Part shown: positions 52,917 through 58,455 of the stretch, piece by piece
How positions within the stretch are numbered: position 1 is the first letter of the stretch
Layout: each line of letters begins with the position of its first letter
Source: Alkalihalophilus marmarensis DSM 21297
Lineage (GTDB): Bacteria; Bacillota; Bacilli; Bacillales; Bacillaceae_D
Direction of reading: 5' to 3'
NCBI RefSeq assembly: GCF_000474275.2
Contig: NZ_ATAE01000029.1
Coordinates: 1 to 58,455, forward strand
Length of the DNA stretch: 58,455 bases
Translations under genes and position numbers: made by a program
The notes under the pieces: model-generated
What the model saw: only the letters and a program-made list of their open reading frames with translations
Database searches by the model: none
What the model was told of the DNA's origin: nothing

Positions 52917-53171
52917 TTATTGCTGCTGACGTCCTAGTTTAGCTTCTACTTGCTGACAAACATCTTGAGCCGTCATTCCATCAGCGTTAATAACAGACCC
53001 ATCAAAAGCCGCATTTTGCATACCCATTACATTTTGATCTTGGCCTGTAATGACGCAGCAGTCACAGCCTTGTGAATCTTGTTCATTTCTTAATTGAACG
53101 ATCTCATACCCTTTAGATTGAAGTTCTTGTTGTACATCTGTAAGCGATTGTTCGACACCAATTTTCGGCAT
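52917..53171 (-). CDS. ykuS: UPF0180 family protein YkuS
   Basis: 84 residues matching Yku[27 protein letters not shown], then [19 protein letters not shown] with three close Cys, and a final helix [11 protein letters not shown]. Fold and function unknown; soluble. The ATG at 53171 is preceded by GGAGGTG; a longer frame to 53231 has no such site. Conserved neighbour of dapL. Confidence 0.92.
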   Translation of the reverse strand: MPKIGVEQSLTDVQQELQSKGYEIVQLRNEQDSQGCDCCVITGQDQNVMGMQNAAFDGSVINADGMTAQDVCQQVEAKLGRQQQ

Positions 53172-53283
53172 CAGATACACCTCCGTATGAATATAAATTG
53201 TTACATCTATAGAGTAACCAACATTCACCAAAGTATGTATATCTTACTCAGTTAAAAAGATAGGGTAAATGAAATCTGTGAAC

Positions 53284-54405
53284 TTATTTTGTATTGATAA
53301 AACTAATTAAATGATGGACAGCAAATTCGATCGCTTCTTCATCTGGTTCTAATCTAGCATCATGGAGGCCATATTGATTATTTACCCCTAACCAAAACAT
53401 AAATCCAGGAATTTCTTCTAGAAAATAACCGAAATCTTCACCTGTCATAGCTTCAGGACTCTCAATAAATACTGCTTCTGGACGTTTTTTTGTAAACTCT
53501 ATAAATTCTTCTGTTCTTTCTTGTTCATTATATACTTGACAATAATTTGCCCCATAGTCAATGGAAGCTTCACAAGTAAAACCCACTTCTACGCCTTGTA
53601 CCAATTGCTGGATTCTCTGTTTAATAATCTGCATTGTTTCCATGGACTTTGTACGTATGGTCCCTTCAATGGTCGCCTCTTCTGCAATAATATTTTGCTT
53701 TGTACCACCTTTAATGACACCTATTGTCACTACACCTGCATCAAGCGGGTTAATATTTCGTGAGACAACACTCTGTAACTGAGTAACTAAATGACTTGCT
53801 GCAACAACCATGTCATTTGCCGTGTGAGGATAGGCTGCGTGCCCTCCCTTCCCCTTCAAAGTAATAAACAGCTCAGAAGTATTTGCAAAAAGCATACCGA
53901 CTCTCGTGGAAATCGTTCCAACCGGGTATTCAGGTGCAATATGTAAGGCCATGATCTCATCAGGCCACCACTCACGAAGTTCTTCTGATTTAAGCATAGG
54001 TTCCGCACCCCCTGGACCTTCTTCAGCTGGTTGAAAAATAAAGAGGAGGTTATGGGCAGGCTGATTGTTACTATAGTAGCCAAGGACCCCTAGCGCGATG
54101 GTCATATGAAAATCATGTCCGCAGGCATGCATAAATCCATCATGAGTAGATTGATAACCTATACCATTTGTTCTCTCTTTTATTGGTAGTCCGTCAATAT
54201 CAGCACGGTACGCAATGGTTTTTTCAGAGTGGCTTCCATTCACCTTAACTAAAATACCCGTTCTCCACGTTTTGATCTCTAAGAAGTCTTGAGGCAGCTC
54301 GTTAATTTTATTTAGTAAGTAAGCTTGCGTCTTAATTTCATTAAATCCAATCTCAGGAATTTGATGTAAATCTCTTCTTATTTTAATAAGGTCTAAAGCA
54401 TTCAA
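53284..54405 (-). CDS. dapL: N-acetyldiaminopimelate deacetylase
   Basis: 373 residues of the M20/peptidase-like amidohydrolase family. Metal-site segments: [19 protein letters not shown] (near residue 88), [17 protein letters not shown] (near 123), [15 protein letters not shown] and [24 protein letters not shown] (near 315). It removes acetyl from N-acetyl-LL-diaminopimelate in the acetylase branch of lysine and diaminopimelate synthesis. It is the partner of the adjacent dapH, as ykuQ-ykuR in B. subtilis. The Met codon at 54405 follows AAGGGGAGGGGCC. Confidence 0.93.
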   Translation of the reverse strand: MNALDLIKIRRDLHQIPEIGFNEIKTQAYLLNKINELPQDFLEIKTWRTGILVKVNGSHSEKTIAYRADIDGLPIKERTNGIGYQSTHDGFMHACGHDFHMTIALGVLGYYSNNQPAHNLLFIFQPAEEGPGGAEPMLKSEELREWWPDEIMALHIAPEYPVGTISTRVGMLFANTSELFITLKGKGGHAAYPHTANDMVVAASHLVTQLQSVVSRNINPLDAGVVTIGVIKGGTKQNIIAEEATIEGTIRTKSMETMQIIKQRIQQLVQGVEVGFTCEASIDYGANYCQVYNEQERTEEFIEFTKKRPEAVFIESPEAMTGEDFGYFLEEIPGFMFWLGVNNQYGLHDARLEPDEEAIEFAVHHLISFINTK

Positions 54406-54504
54406 AAGGCCCCTCCCCTTTCTATTAATAACTATCTCTTCTAATTATATCATCTTATATCATCGACTTGTCTCCATTTGGAGGATGGTGAATGTATCGA
54501 AATG

Positions 54505-54541
54505 GAAAAAGAGCTTTGCTCTAAAATATAGAGCAAAGCTA
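54505..54541 (-). terminator. Terminator of dapH
   Basis: Perfect stem AGCTTTGCTCT/AGAGCAAAGCT, loop of 7, then CTTTTTCC on the minus strand. It separates dapH from dapL. Confidence 0.8.
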
Positions 54542-54557
54542 CTTTCTTTCCTAATTA

Positions 54558-55274
54558 TTAATCGTTAAGGCGGCGAAGTTCTTGCTTGATCTCCGTTTTA
54601 CCTTTTGTTTTTTCATCAATCTCTTTAATCACGCGAGCTGGTGTACCTGCTACAACCGTATTTGGAGGAACATCTTCTGTTACAATAGCTCCAGCTGCTA
54701 CTACAGCTCCCTTACCTACTGTAACCCCTTCAAGGATAACACAGTTAGCACCAATCACTACATCGTCTTCTACAACAACAGGCTTTGCAGAAGGCGGCTC
54801 AATCACTCCTGCTAAGACAGAACCTGCACCAACATGACAGTTCTTCCCTACTGTAGCTCGTCCACCAAGTACAGCGTTCATATCGATCATTGTACCTTCA
54901 CCAACAACTGAACCAATGTTAATGCTTGCACCCATCATGATAACAGCATTATCACCGATCTCAACTTGATCACGAATGATAGCACCTGGCTCAATGCGTG
55001 CTTTGATGTTTTTCATATCAAGAAGCGGAATAGCTGAATTGCGGCGGTCATTTTCTACAACAAAATCTTCAATTTTAGCTTCATTTTCTTTTAAAGCCGG
55101 TTCAATTTCTTCCCACTCACCAAATAATACGCCTGTATTTCCTGTAACGAATGATTTTGTATTAGCACCAAAATCGATTCCTTCAATTTCACCTTTAATA
55201 TGTACTTTTACCGGTGTCTTCTTTTGACTGTTTGAAATAAATTGAATAATTTCATTAGCATCCATCATTTTCAC
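54558..55274 (-). CDS. dapH: Tetrahydrodipicolinate N-acetyltransferase
   Basis: 238 residues. N-terminal alpha/beta domain with [31 protein letters not shown], then a left-handed beta-helix of hexapeptide repeats ([61 protein letters not shown]...), almost identical to B. subtilis DapH. It acetylates tetrahydrodipicolinate with acetyl-CoA for diaminopimelate synthesis. Start GTG at 55274, AGGAGG 8 bases upstream; the ATG two codons later is less well spaced. Confidence 0.95.
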   Translation of the reverse strand: MKMMDANEIIQFISNSQKKTPVKVHIKGEIEGIDFGANTKSFVTGNTGVLFGEWEEIEPALKENEAKIEDFVVENDRRNSAIPLLDMKNIKARIEPGAIIRDQVEIGDNAVIMMGASINIGSVVGEGTMIDMNAVLGGRATVGKNCHVGAGSVLAGVIEPPSAKPVVVEDDVVIGANCVILEGVTVGKGAVVAAGAIVTEDVPPNTVVAGTPARVIKEIDEKTKGKTEIKQELRRLND

Positions 55275-55376
55275 GTAAAAAACCTCCTACATCTTTATAA
55301 AACACTTCTTCATTATGATAAAGAAACCTGTACAAAATTGCAATGATGTTGCTGATAAAGTTAAAGAAAATCTATT

Positions 55377-56273
55377 TTACCCTAACCAAATAAGCAACCC
55401 TGTAATAGTCAGTACACTGCCTATTGTCGTCATAAGAGTAATACTTGAAACAAGTCTAGGTTCTGCTTGGAATTGGACCGCATACATAACAATCGTTGCA
55501 GCTGACGGCATAGCTGCAGATACAATTAATACTTTACTCAGGAGCGGTTCAACGGGAAGAAATAATAAAATCAGAAAAGCTAAAGCAGGTGAAATAAACA
55601 ACCTTGTCAAAAATCCAAAAGAAAGATTAGGCCAATCAAAATCCCCCCACTTAATAAGTGCTAGCTGCATTCCTAATATAAGCATCACTGTTGGTACAGT
55701 TGCCTCAGCTATCATATCAATAGTTAATATTAATGGATTTGGCATCTCTAGTGCTAACACATTAAATAGCAGCGCAATGATCACAGCATACGTTGCGGGC
55801 ATAGCAAGTACAGCCTTCTTAGCAATCTTTATGCCGTCTTTACCTTTCGCTGCGTAATACACCCCAAAAAAGTTCATTATAATCGCTTGTAGAACCATAA
55901 ATGAAACAGAATAAGCAAATCCCGCTTCGCCGTATGCAAAAAGGATAATAGGCGCGCCGTAATTTCCTGAATTCATAAAGGCTGTGGCTAGGATCATCCC
56001 GCTCTCTTCGGAAGTTGATAGTCTTCTAATCTTTGCATATAGCTTGTTAATGAAAATTAATCCAAATAACAATGCCATAGCAAACGTAACCATATAGACA
56101 TACTGTAAATTCAGCTCTGATGTATAAAAGGTGCGAAACACAAGACAAGGGGTCATAACATAAATAGCAACAGTAGAAATCGGTTTGATATCTACCTGCT
56201 TCCACTTTTGTATCAAGAAACCAAGTACAAAGACAAGTAATACAGGTAACATGACATGAATGAATATGGTCAT
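55377..56273 (-). CDS. AEC family permease
   Basis: 298 residues with ten membrane helices in two halves: MLPVLLVFVLGFLIQKW at the start, ILATAFMNSGNYGAPIILFAYGEAGF (near residue 93, the crossover motif) and ATVPTVMLILGMQLALI (near 195), as in auxin-efflux-carrier-like proteins and malonate transporters. Substrate unknown; small organic acids are likely in this family. A GAAGG site precedes the ATG. Upstream lies a four-copy 13-bp tandem repeat. Confidence 0.87.
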   Translation of the reverse strand: MTIFIHVMLPVLLVFVLGFLIQKWKQVDIKPISTVAIYVMTPCLVFRTFYTSELNLQYVYMVTFAMALLFGLIFINKLYAKIRRLSTSEESGMILATAFMNSGNYGAPIILFAYGEAGFAYSVSFMVLQAIIMNFFGVYYAAKGKDGIKIAKKAVLAMPATYAVIIALLFNVLALEMPNPLILTIDMIAEATVPTVMLILGMQLALIKWGDFDWPNLSFGFLTRLFISPALAFLILLFLPVEPLLSKVLIVSAAMPSAATIVMYAVQFQAEPRLVSSITLMTTIGSVLTITGLLIWLG

Positions 56274-56304
56274 TATAACGCCTTCTTTTTTATTTTTATT
56301 CGTT

Positions 56305-56356
56305 ATCTCTTATTCAAATCTCTTATTCAAATCTCTTATTCAAATCTCTTATTCAA
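56305..56356. repeat. Four perfect 13-bp tandem repeats
   Basis: Unit ATCTCTTATTCAA, at 56305-56317, 56318-56330, 56331-56343 and 56344-56356, all identical. They lie 32-83 bases before the AEC permease start on the minus strand, in its leader or promoter. Confidence 0.95.
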
Positions 56357-56381
56357 ATAAATCTACTACAATAAATCCACT

Positions 56382-56426
56382 AAAAAAAACACGTAAAAGA
56401 GGCTAGCACTCTAACCTCTTTTACGA
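56382..56426 (-). terminator. Terminator of the TRAP operon
   Basis: 11-bp perfect stem CGTAAAAGAGG/CCTCTTTTACG with further pairing in the loop, then TGTTTTTTTT on the minus strand. Confidence 0.88.
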
Positions 56427-56428
56427 TT

Positions 56429-57709
56429 TTATTGTTTAAATTGCAGGAGCCATAATGAAAGCTCAGGTATGAAGACAATTAATAGCAACGTAGCAAGCAT
56501 CGCTACAAAAAATGGAATAATTGCCTTTGAAAGAGTCTCAATGGATAGTCCTGAGATTCCCGAACCAACGAAGAGATTTACTCCAAGCGGCGGGGTAATG
56601 AAGCCAATAGCTAAATTGACAACCATAATAATACCAAAATGTATCGGATCGTATCCTAAATTAACGGCAATCGGTAATAAAATCGGTGTCAGAATAATAA
56701 TTGCTGCAAGTGTATCCATAAAACAGCCGACAACTAACAGCAGTATCGTTATAAGCAAGATAAGGACAATTGGATTTTCTGAAATCGCAAGCATTGCTTC
56801 TGCTACTTGATTTGGGATTTGCTCAATTGTTAATAGTCTTCCAAAAGCCGTTGCTGAACCAACGATAATTAATACCGTGGCAGTTGTCAATGCCGCATCA
56901 GCAAAGACGCGCGGCAGGTCTTTTATCTTTAATTCACGGTATAACAACAAACCTGCAATAAGGCCGTACACTACTGCGATAACTGCAGCCTCAGTCGGGG
57001 TGAAAAAGCCCCCATATATCCCTCCAAGTATAATAACTGGAATGAGAAGTGCCCATTTTGCTTCCCATGCAGACCGCAGAATATTTTTCACTGATGTTTT
57101 CTCAGCAGTCCCTGTATAGCCTTTTTTCTTAGAATGAAAATAGGCATAAATCATGAGCCCTAACCCTACTAGTACACCTGGAATAATCCCGGCAATAAAC
57201 ATATCGCCAATAGAGGCACTGCCGACCACCCCGTAAATAACCATTGGTATACTAGGTGGAATAATAACACCTAAAGAACCTGCAGCAGCAACAAGAGCAG
57301 TTGCAAATTTTTTATCATAACCTTGACGGACCATTGCAGGTATCATGATCCCGCCAATTGCTGCAACAGTTGCCGGGCCTGAGCCAGAAATTGCTGCAAA
57401 GAACATACACGTAATGATTGTAGCAATCGCGAATCCACCCGTTTTATTCCCTACGATTGAATTGGCAAATAAAAACAACCGGTTAGAAATACCACCTTTA
57501 CCCATAATTTCACCAGCTAAAATAAAGAAGGGCACCGCCATTAAAGGAAAGGAGTCAACCGATGTAACTAGTCCTTGAACAAGAAACTCAACTGGAATCG
57601 ACCCAGAATATAAAATAGTAACCAGCGTCGCCAGACCAAGAGCTATCCCGATTGGAACACTTAAAAATAAAAAGAGTGCAAAACTAGCAAATAAGACAAT
57701 AGCAGTCAT
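56429..57709 (-). CDS. TRAP transporter large permease (DctM type)
   Basis: 426 residues, about 12-13 helices: SFALFLFLSVPIGIALGLATL near the start, MAVPFFILAGEIMGKGGIS, GPATVAAIGGIMIPAMVRQGYDKKFATALVAAAGSLGVIIPPSIPMVIYG and FGIIMVVNLAIGFITPPLGVNLFVGSGISG, all DctM signatures. Couples Na+ flow to uptake of an organic acid delivered by a binding protein. Ends the operon. The frame stops one base before dctQ begins, so the genes are coupled. Substrate unknown. Confidence 0.93.
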   Translation of the reverse strand: MTAIVLFASFALFLFLSVPIGIALGLATLVTILYSGSIPVEFLVQGLVTSVDSFPLMAVPFFILAGEIMGKGGISNRLFLFANSIVGNKTGGFAIATIITCMFFAAISGSGPATVAAIGGIMIPAMVRQGYDKKFATALVAAAGSLGVIIPPSIPMVIYGVVGSASIGDMFIAGIIPGVLVGLGLMIYAYFHSKKKGYTGTAEKTSVKNILRSAWEAKWALLIPVIILGGIYGGFFTPTEAAVIAVVYGLIAGLLLYRELKIKDLPRVFADAALTTATVLIIVGSATAFGRLLTIEQIPNQVAEAMLAISENPIVLILLITILLLVVGCFMDTLAAIIILTPILLPIAVNLGYDPIHFGIIMVVNLAIGFITPPLGVNLFVGSGISGLSIETLSKAIIPFFVAMLATLLLIVFIPELSLWLLQFKQ

Positions 57710-58282
57710 TTATTTATCCTCCTTTCGGTCAAGAGGAGTAAGATCTTCCTCATTCAGACGCTGCTCAACAATTAATTCCTGCTCCGTTTTCACCTCGAAA
57801 GAGTCTTCACCTACTAAGGATTTCCCTTGTATAATTAATTGTTGAATTAACCGAATAGAGGTTAACGCCATTCCAACTGGTGTCGCCATATAGACTAGAC
57901 CCATTGGAATATGTAAGGCTGGAGACGTTTGACCAAAAGCAAGAAGCCTTTCAGCAATATCATAGCCGTAAATAATAACAAACACAGCAAACGCCAGAAA
58001 TAATAGATTAGCAAACATAGCGAGCAATACTTTCCCTTTCCCTTTTAAGAGAAGAAGTGCTACATCGACTTTAATGTGCCGTTGCTTTTTTACTCCATAA
58101 CTAATCCCTAAGTAAACTAACCAGATAAAACAATATCTCGCAAGCTCTTCTGACCAAGACAAAGAAGATTCCATTACATGCCGCATAAATACTTGGGCTG
58201 CAATCACTACAACCATGACGACAGAAAATCCTATTAAGAACACTTCCTCAAAATGTTCATCGATCCATCTGAGCAATTTCAC
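57710..58282 (-). CDS. TRAP transporter small permease (DctQ type)
   Basis: 190 residues with four helices: VFLIGFSVVMVVVIAAQVFMRHV, LARYCFIWLVYLGISYG, VLLAMFANLLFLAFAVFVIIYG and the last near MGLVYMATPVGMALTSI; the pattern SLSWSEELARYCFIWLVYLG is typical for DctQ. The hydrophilic tail after residue 155 is acidic. GTG at 58282 has GGGGAG at 7 bases; the longer frame to 58336 is not coding. The binding protein (DctP) expected upstream is not visible before the contig edge. Confidence 0.88.
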   Translation of the reverse strand: MKLLRWIDEHFEEVFLIGFSVVMVVVIAAQVFMRHVMESSLSWSEELARYCFIWLVYLGISYGVKKQRHIKVDVALLLLKGKGKVLLAMFANLLFLAFAVFVIIYGYDIAERLLAFGQTSPALHIPMGLVYMATPVGMALTSIRLIQQLIIQGKSLVGEDSFEVKTEQELIVEQRLNEEDLTPLDRKEDK

Positions 58283-58402
58283 CAAATATCTCCCCTTATC
58301 TATCTTTTTCTCTCTCTTATTAATTAAGAAGCACAAAACTAATTATGTCTATAGCCATATTCACTTTCGGACTTCTTTTTTTAGTTTTTTTTGACTTTTT
58401 AG

Positions 58403-58455
<53 letters not shown>

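Noticed and set aside
54582-54837. Two open frames of 77-83 codons opposite dapH
   Set aside because: Mirror images of hexapeptide-repeat coding sequence; no start signals.
55315-55857. 180-codon open frame opposite the AEC permease
   Set aside because: It has no ribosome site or family motif, and lies fully within a permease with ten clear helices on the other strand.
56305-56356. CRISPR array
   Set aside because: Units are 13 bp with no spacers; a simple tandem repeat.

Overview
The window reads as one contig of a low-GC Gram-positive, endospore-forming Bacillaceae genome. Gene content and order follow the Bacillus subtilis block that runs ykuQ(dapH)-ykuR(dapL)-ykuS-ykuT-ykuU ... ktrC-rnjA-rpoY-def-ykyA-pdhABCD-slp-(sr1)-speA-yktA-yktB-ykzI-yktC-ylaF-typA-ylaH-ylaI-ylaK-ylaL-glsA-ylaN-pycA-ctaA/B/C/D/E/F-ylbC-ylbD-ylbE-ylbF, shown here in reverse. 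Spore-coat (CotW/CotX-like) and YjcZ-type genes with sigma-K-like promoters confirm a sporulating host. The many acidic secreted proteins, uvsE, a photolyase and OpuD would suit an alkaliphilic or halotolerant Bacillus relative, but that is inference.

Layout. 1-102: the 5' end of a group IIC intron sits directly behind the ylbF terminator, so the left contig edge lies in a mobile element. 103-6.7 kb: the ylbF-ylbC block, interrupted by uvsE, an ATP-grasp gene and a thioesterase. 6.9-14.9 kb: a YtvI/AI-2E family permease, then the complete heme A and caa3 oxidase set (ctaM, ctaF, ctaE, ctaD, ctaC, ctaB, with ctaA divergent). 15-20.6 kb: photolyase, pycA and ylaN, with no ftsW between the last two. 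20.7-28.7 kb: glutaminase, ylaL, a dispersed intergenic repeat, ylaK, ylaI, ylaH, typA, ylaF, yktC, ykzI. 29-33.4 kb: yktB, yktA, a flavin-dependent oxidoreductase, speA, the dual-function RNA SR1 with its peptide SR1P behind two CcpN-type operators, and a GAF protein. 33.5-39.7 kb: accessory envelope and osmotic-stress genes. 39.8-45.9 kb: pdhABCD and ykyA. 46-50 kb: a YjcZ-like gene, deformylase, a small cationic ORF, rpoY, rnjA, ktrC. 50-55.3 kb: ykuU, ykuT, coat genes, ykuS, dapL, dapH. 55.3-58.4 kb: an AEC permease and a partial TRAP operon. The window ends in a run of 53 A.

The core theme is central carbon and respiratory metabolism: pyruvate dehydrogenase and pyruvate carboxylase feed the TCA cycle, and the heme A and caa3 genes build the terminal oxidase. 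Putative CcpA (cre) and CcpN sites tie pycA, the flavin oxidoreductase and SR1 to sugar status. I found no wholly new multi-gene system. The most distinctive items are the terminator-associated group IIC intron, the SR1/CcpN locus, a palindromic attenuator-like leader before the GAF gene, a 25-residue cationic ORF, two short tandem-repeat tracts at gene ends, and a dispersed palindromic repeat.
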